This document shows positions 24,206 to 32,984 of a DNA stretch of 64,000 bases, piece by piece; within the stretch, counting starts at the first letter, position 1, and each line of letters begins with the position of its first letter. The DNA is from Variovorax sp. 770b2. GTDB taxonomy: Bacteria; Pseudomonadota; Gammaproteobacteria; Burkholderiales; Burkholderiaceae_C. The stretch is taken from contig NZ_FOXJ01000010.1 of assembly GCF_900115685.1 (NCBI RefSeq), positions 124,001-188,000 on the forward strand, in the 5' to 3' direction. Under the pieces are notes generated by a model that saw nothing but the letters and a program-made list of their open reading frames with translations, ran no database searches and was not told where the DNA came from. The position numbers and the translations under genes are program-made.

Positions 24206-26050
24206 GTGAATGCCACCGAGCCGAAGCTGTCACACGAATCCTCGCCGCCCCGTCCGGCCGTGCCGGGCGATCTCGGGCTGCGCGTGCTGCGGGAGCACGT
24301 GGCCTCGGTGTACGCGGCGTACAACGCGTCGATCCTGGTCCACTTCGGCCTGGGCGCGGCACTGGGCATCGTCATGTACGTGCACCGCCCGCGGTGGTGG
24401 ATCTTGGCCTGGATGGCCGCCCACCTGACGTTCGGCCTCGCCCTGTACCTCATGCCGCGCTGGCACGCCGGTGTGCCGCTGAAGGACACCACCCGCTGGG
24501 CGCTCCGGCATTCGCGCACCGTCACGCTGGTGAGCATGGCGACGGCCACGGCGCCGTGGCTCTTCATCTCGGCCGACGACCTGCCCACCACCTCGGTGCT
24601 GACCGTCGTCATCATCGGCAGCTGCGCCCGTGCCATGCAGCTGCTGTGGCCGCTCAAGCCCGCGCTCTACGGCTACACCCTGCCGATGATGGCGAGCCTG
24701 ATCGCCGCGCTGGCCTGGCAGGGCGACGCCATGCACCTGTTCCTGGCAGTGTTCAGCCTTGGCTACCTGCTGTTCACGCTGCGCGTGGGCGGCCAGCAGC
24801 ACAGGCTCCTGACCGATTCGCTGGTGCTGCGCTTCGAGAACGAGGCCCTGGCCGCGCAGCTGGGCGTGCAGATCGCCGCTGCCGAGCGCGCGAGCGCCGA
24901 GAAGACGCGCTTCCTGGCCACCGCCAGCCACGACCTGCGCCAGCCGCTGCACGCCATCGCCCTCTTCGGCGCCGCGCTGGAAAACGAGCTGCGCGAGCAC
25001 CACGGCAGCCGCAACGCGCAGCGGCTGATGCGCGCGGTGAATGCGCTGGGCAACTCGCTGGACACCATGCTGGACGTCTCGCGCCTGGACGCGGGCGTGA
25101 TCACGCCGGACATCGTGCCGGTGTCGCTGGACGCGATGTTCCGCTCCCTCAACCACATGTTCACCGCGCAGGCCGAGCAGCGCGCGCTGCAGTTGCGGGT
25201 GCGCGCGAGCGGCCTGTGGGTGCACAGCGACCCGCAGCTGCTCTATCGCATGCTCTCGAACCTCGTGGACAACGCGCTGAAGTACACCGCGCACGGCGGC
25301 ATCGCCGTGCGGGCGCACCTTCGCGGCGACGCGGTGTGGATCGAGGTGCTGGACACCGGCATCGGCATCGCGCCCGAGCAGCAGGACCGTGTGTTCGAGG
25401 AGTACTACCAGGTACAGAACCCGGGCCGCAACCGCGCGCAGGGCCTGGGCATCGGCCTGTCGATCGTCCAGCGGCTGTCGCGCCTGCTCGACCATCCGGT
25501 GCAAGTGACTTCGCGCGTCGGGCGCGGCACGCGCTTTCGCCTGCAGCTGCCGGTGGTCGCGGCCGCGCCGCGGCACGAGGACCGGCCCGTCGCGCCCGCA
25601 CACACTCCAGCCGCCGCGCCGGTGGCGGTGGCAGCGGCCCACGGCCGCGTCCTGCTGATCGACGATGAAGCCGAGATCCGCGAAGCCATGCGCGGGCTGC
25701 TGCACGCCCACGGCATCGCCGTCGAGACGGCCGCCAACGAGGCCGAGGCCATCGCGGCGCTGGCCCAACCCGATGCGCAGGACCGGCCGTTCGCGCTGCT
25801 GCTGTGCGACTACCGCCTCTCCAACGGCGACAACGGCCTGGACGTGGGGCAGCGCCTGCAGCGCCGCTTCGGGCTCCAGGCGCCGCTCGTGCTGGTGACT
25901 GGCGAGACCGCGCCCGAGCGGTTGCAGCGCGTGCGCGCCTCCGGCGTGCCGGTGCTGTTCAAGCCGGTGAACGCGGCCACGCTGCTGCGCATGCTGTCCG
26001 ACTTCGTGCCCGGCCTGGGCCACGACCCCGCCGCCCCGCAGCCTGCATGA
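24206..26050 (+). CDS. hybrid sensor histidine kinase with C-terminal receiver
   Basis: A 614-residue protein starting at GTG 24206. Residues 30-210 hold about six membrane helices (SILVHFGLGAALGIVMYVH, LTFGLALYLMP) without a large periplasmic loop. The kinase core has the phospho-His in TASHDLRQPLHAIALFG, the N box LVDNALKYT, DTGIGIAPEQQDRVFEEYYQ and GLGIGLSIVQRL. A receiver follows with Asp in LLLCDYRLSNGDNG and Lys in VLFKPVN. The helix wording is like kinases found with quorum or respiratory signals, but the ligand is unknown. No response regulator is adjacent. Confidence 0.9.
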   Translation: MNATEPKLSHESSPPRPAVPGDLGLRVLREHVASVYAAYNASILVHFGLGAALGIVMYVHRPRWWILAWMAAHLTFGLALYLMPRWHAGVPLKDTTRWALRHSRTVTLVSMATATAPWLFISADDLPTTSVLTVVIIGSCARAMQLLWPLKPALYGYTLPMMASLIAALAWQGDAMHLFLAVFSLGYLLFTLRVGGQQHRLLTDSLVLRFENEALAAQLGVQIAAAERASAEKTRFLATASHDLRQPLHAIALFGAALENELREHHGSRNAQRLMRAVNALGNSLDTMLDVSRLDAGVITPDIVPVSLDAMFRSLNHMFTAQAEQRALQLRVRASGLWVHSDPQLLYRMLSNLVDNALKYTAHGGIAVRAHLRGDAVWIEVLDTGIGIAPEQQDRVFEEYYQVQNPGRNRAQGLGIGLSIVQRLSRLLDHPVQVTSRVGRGTRFRLQLPVVAAAPRHEDRPVAPAHTPAAAPVAVAAAHGRVLLIDDEAEIREAMRGLLHAHGIAVETAANEAEAIAALAQPDAQDRPFALLLCDYRLSNGDNGLDVGQRLQRRFGLQAPLVLVTGETAPERLQRVRASGVPVLFKPVNAATLLRMLSDFVPGLGHDPAAPQPA

Positions 26051-26130
26051 CAGGTCGCGGCAGAGGCCGCGAATCACGTCCGGCTTTGGCCGACACGCGG
26101 CGCGCGCAGCCCGTGTTATGGTTTTTACCA

Positions 26131-26949
26131 ATGCCAAAGTCCTCCGACAGCAACGCGCAGTTGCCTCCTCCGCTGGGCCGGGACGCCGCCCTCTTTCTCG
26201 ATTTCGATGGCACGCTGGTGGGCCTTGCGCCCACCCCCGAGGCCATCGAGATTCCCCCCGCGCTGGTCGCCTTGCTGGGCGACCTGCGCGACCAGCTCGG
26301 CGGCGCGCTCGCCGTGGTGTCCGGGCGCCAGATCGACGCCATCGACCGTTTTCTCGCACCGCTGCGCCTGCCCGCCGCCGGCGAGCACGGCGTGCAGCGC
26401 CGCGACGCCAAGGGCCACATGCAGGAGCAGCACGCGCCCGACCTCGTGCCCATCCTGGACATCGCCAACGAGCTCGCGCGCGTGCACGAAGGCCTGCTGG
26501 TGGAGCGCAAGCACGCCGCCATCGCGCTGCACTACCGCCTGGCGCCGCAGCTGGAGGCGGTGTGCCGCGATGCGATGTCGCGCGCCATCGAGGGCCGTCC
26601 GGCGCTCGAGCTGATGCATGGCAAGTTCGTCTTCGAGGTGAAGCCCGCGGGCGTCAACAAGGGCATTGCCATCGATGCCTTCATGACCGAGGCGCCCTTC
26701 GCGGGCCGCACCCCTGTCTTCGCGGGCGACGACACCACCGACGAGAGCGGCTTCGCTGTCGTGCAGCCGCGCGGCGGCATCGCGATCAAGGTCGGCTCGG
26801 GGCCGAGTCTGGCGCTGCACCGGCTCGAATCGCCGCGCGCGGTGTACGAATGGCTGGTGCAGGCGCGCGACATGCTGGCGGCACCGCCCGCCTCCAGGGT
26901 CGAAGAAAACACCGAACAGAAAACCGAAGACCCGAGGAGCCCCGGATGA
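26131..26949 (+). CDS. otsB: trehalose-6-phosphate phosphatase
   Basis: A 272-residue HAD phosphatase releasing trehalose. DFDGTL (about 24-29) carries the nucleophile Asp; VVSGRQIDAID is motif II; GDDTTDESGF is the acidic motif III of T6P phosphatases. I start at ATG 26131. The stop overlaps the next gene start (ATGA), as does that gene with otsA, so the three are translated as a coupled unit. Confidence 0.95.
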   Translation: MPKSSDSNAQLPPPLGRDAALFLDFDGTLVGLAPTPEAIEIPPALVALLGDLRDQLGGALAVVSGRQIDAIDRFLAPLRLPAAGEHGVQRRDAKGHMQEQHAPDLVPILDIANELARVHEGLLVERKHAAIALHYRLAPQLEAVCRDAMSRAIEGRPALELMHGKFVFEVKPAGVNKGIAIDAFMTEAPFAGRTPVFAGDDTTDESGFAVVQPRGGIAIKVGSGPSLALHRLESPRAVYEWLVQARDMLAAPPASRVEENTEQKTEDPRSPG

Positions 26950-28868
26950 GCGAAGAACAACTGTCGAAGGCGCCCGAGGACCGCGCCGGCGAGGCGCTGG
27001 CCGACGCCGCCGGGCCCGACGACCGCGCGCCGGTCGACGTGAAGGCCGCCGCGGCACCCGGCCCGCGCGGGTTTGCGCCGCCGGCCGAGCCGTCGCTGAA
27101 CGTCGGCGTGATCGGCAACTGCGCCTACAGCGCACTCATCGATGCGCGCGGCCGCGCGGTCTGGTGCTGCCTGCCGCGCTTCGACGGCGACCCGGTGTTC
27201 AACGCGCTGCTGCATCCCGGCGAAGGCGCGGGCGCATGGAGCATCGACATCGAGGACTTCGCAGAAGCCAGGCAGTGGTACGAGCCGAACACGGCCGTGC
27301 TGCGCACGCAGCTCTTCGACAGCGCCGGCCAGGGCATCGAGATCACCGACTTCGCGCCGCGCTTCTACAGCCGCTCGCGCTACTTCCGCCCGCTCATGAT
27401 GGTGCGCCGCGTGCGGCCGATTGCCGGCGCGCCGCGCATCCGCGTGTCGCTGGACCCGCGCTTCCAGTGGGGCGCCTCCGAGCCGATCGAAGTGACGCGC
27501 GGCAGCAACCACATCCGCTACGTCGGCCCCGACGTGACGCTCAGGCTGAACACCGACGCCTCGATCTCGCACATCCTCGCGCGCCAGCCCTTCGTGATCT
27601 CGCGCGAATACAACTTCATGTTCGGCGTGGACGAGACGCTGCTGGACGGCATCGCCGACACGGCGCGCAAGTTCGAGCAGGAGACCATCGCCTACTGGCG
27701 CACCTGGAGCAAGCGCCTGGCGATTCCCTTCGAGTACCAGGATGCGGTGATCCGCGCGGCCATCACGCTGAAGATGTCGCTGTACGAGGACACCGGCGCC
27801 ATCGTCGCGGCCATGACCACCAGCATCCCCGAGGCGCCGGGCAGCCAGCGCAACTGGGACTACCGCTACTGCTGGCTGCGCGACGCCTTCTTCGTGGTGC
27901 GCGCGCTCAATTCGCTGAGCGAAGTGGGCACGATGGAGGACTACCTGCGCTGGCTCGGCAACGTGGTGATCGGCTCGCACGGCGAGCACATCCAGCCGCT
28001 GTATGGCATCGGGCTGGAGCGCGAACTGCCCGAGTCGTTCGTCGACGGTCTTCCGGGCTACCGCGGCATGGGTCCGGTGCGCGTGGGCAACCAGGCGCAG
28101 GAGCATTTCCAGCACGACGTGTACGGCAACATCGTACTGGGCGCGGCGCAGGCCTTTCACGACCACCGGCTCCTGAGCCGCGCGGGCGTGGCCGAGTTTC
28201 CGCACCTGGAAGCCGTGGGCGAACAGGCCGTGCGCGTCTACGGCACGCCCGATGCCGGCATGTGGGAGCTGCGCACGCGCGCACGCGTGCACACCAGCTC
28301 GGCGCTCATGAGCTGGGCCGCCTGCGACCGGCTCTCCAAGATCGCGCGCACGCTCGAACTGCCCGAACGCGCCGCCTACTGGCACGGCCACGCCGCGCGC
28401 ATGAAGGAAGAGATCCTGGCCAAGTCGTGGTGCGAAGAGCGCCAGGCCTTTGCCGAGAGCTTCGGCGGGCACGAGCTGGACGCGAGCATCCTGCTGATGG
28501 TCGAGGTGGGCCTGATCGACGCGCGCGATCCGCGCTTCATCTCCACCGTGGACGCGATGGAAAAGTCGCTTTGCGACGGCCCCTACATGCGCCGCTACGA
28601 AGCGGCCGACGATTTCGGCAAGCCCGAGACCGCCTTCAACATCTGCACCTTCTGGCGCATCGACGCACTTGCCAAGATCGGCCGCAAAGCCGAGGCACGC
28701 CAGATCTTCGAGACCATGCTCGCGGCGCGCAACCCGCTGGGCCTGCTCTCGGAAGACACCCACCCGGTCACGGGCGAGATGTGGGGCAACTTTCCGCAGA
28801 CCTATTCGATGGTCGGCATCATCAATGCGGCTGTGCGTCTGTCCGCCCCTTGGGATTCGTGCATATGA
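26946..28868 (+). CDS. glycoside hydrolase family 15 protein (glucoamylase/trehalase type)
   Basis: A 640-residue protein. After a low-complexity N-terminal 50 residues comes a beta-sandwich domain (LNVGVIGNCAYSALIDARGR, AVWCCLPRFDGDPVF) and an (alpha/alpha)6 barrel with RNWDYRYCWLRDAFFVVRAL, KPETAFNICTFWRIDALAK and NPLGLLSEDTHPVTGEMWGN, as in bacterial GH15. The Glu pair expected of the family may lie in these last motifs. GH15 members include glucoamylases and, in mycobacteria, a trehalase. Being placed between otsB and otsA, it may degrade trehalose or trim a linked glucan; this is an inference. Confidence 0.9.
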   Translation: MSEEQLSKAPEDRAGEALADAAGPDDRAPVDVKAAAAPGPRGFAPPAEPSLNVGVIGNCAYSALIDARGRAVWCCLPRFDGDPVFNALLHPGEGAGAWSIDIEDFAEARQWYEPNTAVLRTQLFDSAGQGIEITDFAPRFYSRSRYFRPLMMVRRVRPIAGAPRIRVSLDPRFQWGASEPIEVTRGSNHIRYVGPDVTLRLNTDASISHILARQPFVISREYNFMFGVDETLLDGIADTARKFEQETIAYWRTWSKRLAIPFEYQDAVIRAAITLKMSLYEDTGAIVAAMTTSIPEAPGSQRNWDYRYCWLRDAFFVVRALNSLSEVGTMEDYLRWLGNVVIGSHGEHIQPLYGIGLERELPESFVDGLPGYRGMGPVRVGNQAQEHFQHDVYGNIVLGAAQAFHDHRLLSRAGVAEFPHLEAVGEQAVRVYGTPDAGMWELRTRARVHTSSALMSWAACDRLSKIARTLELPERAAYWHGHAARMKEEILAKSWCEERQAFAESFGGHELDASILLMVEVGLIDARDPRFISTVDAMEKSLCDGPYMRRYEAADDFGKPETAFNICTFWRIDALAKIGRKAEARQIFETMLAARNPLGLLSEDTHPVTGEMWGNFPQTYSMVGIINAAVRLSAPWDSCI

Positions 28869-30250
28869 GCCGACTTGTCGTTGTTTCCAACCGCGTGGCC
28901 GATCCACGCAAGCCCGCCGCCGGCGGCCTCGCAGTCGCACTCGGCGAAAGCCTGCAGCAAAGCGGCGGCCTCTGGTTCGGCTGGAGCGGCCATGTCGTGG
29001 AGAACGGCCCCACCGGCGAAGGCGAACTGCACAAGCAGCAGGCCGGCAAGGTCACGCTGGCCACCATCGACCTGAGCCGCGAGGACCACGACAGCTATTA
29101 CCTCGGCTACAGCAACGACGTGCTCTGGCCGGTGTTCCACAACCGCCTGGACCTGGCCCATTTCGAGGCCGCCTTCATCGGCGGCTACCGGCGCGTGAAC
29201 CAACTGTTCGCGCGCAAGCTGCTGCCGATGCTCAAGGACGACGACGTCATCTGGATCCACGACTACCACCTGATGCCGCTGGCCGCCGAGTTGCGCGCGA
29301 TGGGCTGCAAGCAGCGCATCGGCTTCTTCCTGCACATTCCGCTGCCGCCGCAGATCATCGTGGCGGCCATTCCGCAGCACGAGTGGCTGATGCGCTCGCT
29401 GTTCTCCTACGACCTGATCGGCTTCCAGGCCCAGCAGGACGTGCAGCACTTCGAGCACTACGTGCGCAACGAAGCGCACGGCGAGTACCTGGGCGGCGAG
29501 ATGTACCGCGCCTACGGGCAGACGGTGCGCTGCAGCGCGTTCCCGATCGGCATCGACGTGGACGAATTCGCCGCGCTCACGCACGCCAAGGAATCGCGCG
29601 ACATGTACGAGACCATGAAGCGCGAGTACTCGAGCCGGCGTCTCCTCTTGGGCATCGACCGGCTCGACTACTCCAAGGGCATCCCGCAGCGCGTGCGCGC
29701 GTTCCGCGAGCTGCTCGCCAACTACCCGGAGAACCGGCGCAGCGCCACGCTGATCCAGATCGCCTCGCCCACGCGCGAGACGGTCGATGCGTATGGCGAC
29801 ATCCGGCGCGAGCTGGAGTCGCTGTGCGGCGCGATCAACGGCGACTACGGCGAGCTCGACTGGATGCCGGTGCGCTACATCCACCGCATGGTGGCGCGCA
29901 AGCGGGTGCCCGGCCTGTGCCGCGCCGCCGCGGTGGGCCTGGTCACACCGCTGCGCGATGGCATGAACCTCGTCGCCAAGGAATACATCGCGGCGCAGGA
30001 CCCGGCCGATCCGGGCGTGCTGGTGCTGTCGCGCTTTGCCGGCGCGGCCGAGCAGTTGAAGGAAGCGCTGCTGGTCAATCCGTACGACACGCACGGCACG
30101 GCCGAGACGGTGCAGCAGGCGCTGCAGATGCCGCTGGAAGAGCGGCGCGAGCGCCACCAGAAGCTGCTGTCGCGCATCCGCGAGCAGGACATTCACTGGT
30201 GGCGCCGCAGCTTTCTGGACGCGCTGCGCGAGGCGGCCAGCGAACGCTGA
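28865..30250 (+). CDS. otsA: trehalose-6-phosphate synthase
   Basis: A 461-residue GT20 enzyme making trehalose-6-phosphate from UDP-glucose and glucose-6-phosphate. Seen: VSNRVADP at the start, GGLAVAL (loop binding), WIHDYHLMPLAAELR, LLGIDRLDYSKGIPQRVRAF and LRDGMNLVAKEYIAAQ. Length matches the family. It starts in an ATGA overlap with the GH15 gene. Trehalose protects against osmotic and drying stress. Confidence 0.97.
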   Translation: MSRLVVVSNRVADPRKPAAGGLAVALGESLQQSGGLWFGWSGHVVENGPTGEGELHKQQAGKVTLATIDLSREDHDSYYLGYSNDVLWPVFHNRLDLAHFEAAFIGGYRRVNQLFARKLLPMLKDDDVIWIHDYHLMPLAAELRAMGCKQRIGFFLHIPLPPQIIVAAIPQHEWLMRSLFSYDLIGFQAQQDVQHFEHYVRNEAHGEYLGGEMYRAYGQTVRCSAFPIGIDVDEFAALTHAKESRDMYETMKREYSSRRLLLGIDRLDYSKGIPQRVRAFRELLANYPENRRSATLIQIASPTRETVDAYGDIRRELESLCGAINGDYGELDWMPVRYIHRMVARKRVPGLCRAAAVGLVTPLRDGMNLVAKEYIAAQDPADPGVLVLSRFAGAAEQLKEALLVNPYDTHGTAETVQQALQMPLEERRERHQKLLSRIREQDIHWWRRSFLDALREAASER

Positions 30251-30280
30251 GGCTGCTGGTCGGGGCGGCGATCACGCCGA

Positions 30281-30352
30281 CGGTGGGCCCTGTTTCGCGA
30301 ATGTCCTCCGGGCTTCGCCCTCCCCCTTGATTTCGCGAAACAGGGCCCACCG
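30281..30352. repeat. palindromic repeat, copy 1: long hairpin after otsA
   Basis: Left arm CGGTGGGCCCTGTTTCGCGA (30281-30300) and its exact complement at 30333-30352 are separated by a 32-base spacer; one more base pair (30301/30332) extends the stem. The 21-bp stem is far longer than needed for termination and no T run follows. The core between about 30294 and 30339 reappears in reverse orientation at 30436-30480, so it is a REP-like or small mobile palindromic element. Confidence 0.75.
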
Positions 30353-30423
30353 CCAGCGCGATCTTCGAGCGCACAGATTGATCGGCCGGCACAACGACAG
30401 CGTGCTCATGTGCGCAGGGCATC

Positions 30424-30490
30424 GGGTGCTCCCCGCAGCGAAATTAAGGAGGAGGCGAAGGCCGGGGGACATTCGCGGAGGGGAGTACCC
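30424..30490. repeat. palindromic repeat, copy 2
   Basis: The core shares GCGAAAT-AAGG, GGCGAAG and GACATTCGC with the complement of copy 1. Its outer arms differ: GGGTGCTCCCCGC (30424-30436) pairs imperfectly with GCGGAGGGGAGTACCC (30475-30490). So the core is conserved while the stem is not. The gap from 30251 to 30520 holds only these two elements. Confidence 0.65.
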
Positions 30491-30520
30491 GGTGGCCTGC
30501 GCACTCGCCCTGAATGCCTC

Positions 30521-30856
30521 CTACCAACCGGTGAGCAGCCGCACGAAGCGCATCACCGGCCGAGCCTCGGAATAAGCAGAAGCCGCCGGCGACACCTTCG
30601 GCGCATGCACCCGCAGATGCGCAGGCGCCAGCGCCGACACCTCGATCCACCCGCCGTGCTCCATGCGATGCACGTCGCCCTCGTCGAGTGCCGTCTCGCT
30701 CATGAACACCGTGCCGCCGAACCAGCCCGGCGGCGACACGACCCGCACGCGCCCTTCGGCCACCTGCAGCCAGGTGCCTGCATCGACGCAGGTGCGCAGG
30801 GACTGGCCGGGCTCCAGGACGATGGAGTCGGGTGCTTGGGACAGGGTGGTGATCAT
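30521..30856 (-). CDS. DUF2917-like protein, second copy
   Basis: A 111-residue protein from ATG 30856 (GAGG upstream). It shares the plan of the DUF2917 gene at 16273: VLEPGQSLRTCVDAGTWLQV, EGRVRVVSPP and a repeated small-barrel rhythm, ending with a helical tail. No function is known. It is divergent from a MocR-type regulator, repeating the arrangement of the first copy next to its LysR gene. Confidence 0.65.
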   Translation of the reverse strand: MITTLSQAPDSIVLEPGQSLRTCVDAGTWLQVAEGRVRVVSPPGWFGGTVFMSETALDEGDVHRMEHGGWIEVSALAPAHLRVHAPKVSPAASAYSEARPVMRFVRLLTGW

Positions 30857-30971
30857 GGTGGGCCTCTGGTGGATGAAAAGCGATTCGGCGAGTCCAGATC
30901 GTAGAAATTCGGGCGCTGAAAAAACAGGCACAAACATCGGCTATTCGCACCGGAACAGCCAGGCGCCACCC

Positions 30972-31010
30972 CATCTGTTATGGTCGTTTTCCCGTTCAAC
31001 TGCATCTGTT
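30972..31010. promoter_or_regulatory. direct repeat CATCTGTT x2, candidate MocR site
   Basis: CATCTGTT occurs at 30972-30979 and 31003-31010, 31 bases apart (three helical turns), inside the divergent region. MocR-type regulators are known to bind pairs of direct repeats, so this could be the operator for the 31043 gene or the DUF2917-like gene. Confidence 0.45.
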
Positions 31011-31042
31011 TTCGGATGCCCGTTTGGGGGAGCATCGACGCC

Positions 31043-32500
31043 ATGGACTCGCTACCGCTCTACCGGCAACTCGCAGCGCACTACGTGGACGCGATCCACA
31101 CCGGCTCGCTCAAGCAGGGCGACAAGCTGCCGTCGCTGCGCACGCTGATGCGCCTGCACGGGATCAGCCTCTCGACCGCGCTGCAGCTGTGCCGCGCAAT
31201 GGAGAGCGACGGCTGGGTCGAGGCGCGCGACCGCTCGGGCTACTTCGTGCGCCGGCCGCAGCGCCTGGCCATCGCGCCGATGGAAGAGCCCGTGGCCGAC
31301 GTGCCGCCGGACCCCGCGCAGTTCGTCAGCATGCGCACCCGCATGGCCAACTTCATGGCGCGCGGACGCCATGCCGGCGTGAAGCTCAACTTCGCCATCG
31401 CACGCGCCGCCCCCGAGCTGTACCCGGCCGAGGCGCTGCGCAATTCCATGACGCGGGCGCTGCGCCAGCGGCCCGAGCTGCTGACCACCGCCTCGTCCCA
31501 GAAGGGCCACGAACAGTTCCGCGAGGCCGTCGCTCAGCGCAACCTGCGCGTGGGCATGACGGTGTCGCCCGACGAGGTGCTGGTCACCAACGGCTGCATC
31601 GAGGCGCTGAACCTCGCGCTGCGCGCCGTCGCCAAGCCGGGCGACACCGTGGCCGTGGAATCGCCCACCTTCTACGGCCTGCTGCAGGTGCTCGAGAGCC
31701 TGGGCATGCGCGCACTGGAGATTCCGACCAGCCCGCAGACCGGCATCTCCATCGAAGCACTCGACCTGGCCATCCACACCTACGACGACATCAAGGCCGT
31801 GGTGGTGGTGCCGCACCTGCAGAACCCCATCGGCAGCGTGATGCCCGATGCCCACAAGCAGCGCCTCGTGCAGCTGTGCGAGAGCCATGGCATCGCGCTG
31901 GTCGAAGACGACACCTACAGCGACCTGGTGGAGACCGAGGTGCCGCTGCGCGCCGTGAAGTCGTGGGACCGCACGGGCAACGTGATCTATTGCGCCTCGT
32001 TGCACAAGGTGTTGGCGCCGGGCCTGCGCCTGGGCTGGATCACCGCAGGGCGCTGGCACGCGCAGGTGGAAATGCTCAAGTACGCGCAGACGCGCAACAA
32101 CGAGGCGCTCGCGCAGATCGCCGCGGGCGAGTTCATCGCAAGCGGCGGCTACGACCGGCACCTTCGGCGCCTGCGCGACCGGCTGCACGTGCAGCGCGAC
32201 CAGACGGCCGACGCCATCGCCAGGTACTTTCCGCCGGGCACGCGGCTGAACCTGCCGCGCGGCGGCCTGCAGCTGTGGGTCGAGCTGCCCGAGCAGCGCT
32301 CGTCGGTCACCGTGTTCGAGGCGGCGCTGCGCGAGCACATGCTGGTCTCGCCGGGCGCGCAGTTCTCCAACTCGGGGCGCTTCGACAACTACCTGCGCAT
32401 CAACTGCGGATGGCCGTACTCGAAGGCGGTGGATGCGGGGCTGCAGCGACTGGGCGAAATCGTGTCGGCCACGCGCAGGACGCCGCGGACGTCCGCCTAG
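31043..32500 (+). CDS. MocR-type regulator: GntR HTH fused to aminotransferase domain
   Basis: A 485-residue protein. The N-terminal GntR winged helix (PLYRQLAAHYVDAIHTGSLK, LPSLRTLMRLHGISLSTA) is followed by a class I aminotransferase-like domain with the PLP lysine in CASLHKVLAPGLRLGW and NDDTYSDL-type residues (VEDDTYSDLVE). MocR proteins use PLP compounds as effectors, not for catalysis. I start at ATG 31043 with GGGGGAG upstream; a start at 30980 would cross the candidate operator. Confidence 0.92.
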   Translation: MDSLPLYRQLAAHYVDAIHTGSLKQGDKLPSLRTLMRLHGISLSTALQLCRAMESDGWVEARDRSGYFVRRPQRLAIAPMEEPVADVPPDPAQFVSMRTRMANFMARGRHAGVKLNFAIARAAPELYPAEALRNSMTRALRQRPELLTTASSQKGHEQFREAVAQRNLRVGMTVSPDEVLVTNGCIEALNLALRAVAKPGDTVAVESPTFYGLLQVLESLGMRALEIPTSPQTGISIEALDLAIHTYDDIKAVVVVPHLQNPIGSVMPDAHKQRLVQLCESHGIALVEDDTYSDLVETEVPLRAVKSWDRTGNVIYCASLHKVLAPGLRLGWITAGRWHAQVEMLKYAQTRNNEALAQIAAGEFIASGGYDRHLRRLRDRLHVQRDQTADAIARYFPPGTRLNLPRGGLQLWVELPEQRSSVTVFEAALREHMLVSPGAQFSNSGRFDNYLRINCGWPYSKAVDAGLQRLGEIVSATRRTPRTSA

Positions 32501-32534
32501 GGCCTCTGTTCATCCTGCGCAAAGGGTCCCTGCC

Positions 32535-32984
32535 CTAGACGATGTAGAAGACGACGGCATCGCGCCGCGCGGCCGCCTCGGCAAAGAAGCGCTTCACGCC
32601 TTCCATGAAATCCACCAGGTCCTCTGCGCCGTTCTGCCAGACCTGCGCCCAGTAGAGCTGGGCGAACTGCGCCGGCTCGCCGGTGAATCGCGCCATCGCG
32701 TCGGGCACGCTGCGCCGCGCGAGCCGCGCCGCAGCGCGCTCGACGTGGCTGGCCGTGAGGTAGATGCAGCCCAGGCCGTCCGTGCCTTCGAGCTGTTCGC
32801 CGTCCACCGCCTCGGGCAGCAGCACGCGCACCACGTCCCAGGCCTGCTCGACCGTCTGGCTGGCGTGCGGTCCGCCCTTGTCCTGGGGTGTGTGGAAGAG
32901 AAAGCGCGACACGCCGGACGGATCGATGACCAGCTCGCGCAGCCGGTAACGGTCGAAGGCGTAGAACGCGCCTCCGATGCTCAC
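32535..32984 (-). CDS. DUF1877-family protein (YfbM-like)
   Basis: A 149-residue soluble protein from GTG 32984, whose start overlaps the stop of the TPR gene (GTGA). It contains SIGGAFYAFDRYRLRELVID-type opening and YLTASHVERAAARLARRS, matching the DUF1877 plan; the family has no known reaction. Translation is probably coupled to the upstream TM2-TPR gene. Confidence 0.7.
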   Translation of the reverse strand: MSIGGAFYAFDRYRLRELVIDPSGVSRFLFHTPQDKGGPHASQTVEQAWDVVRVLLPEAVDGEQLEGTDGLGCIYLTASHVERAAARLARRSVPDAMARFTGEPAQFAQLYWAQVWQNGAEDLVDFMEGVKRFFAEAAARRDAVVFYIV

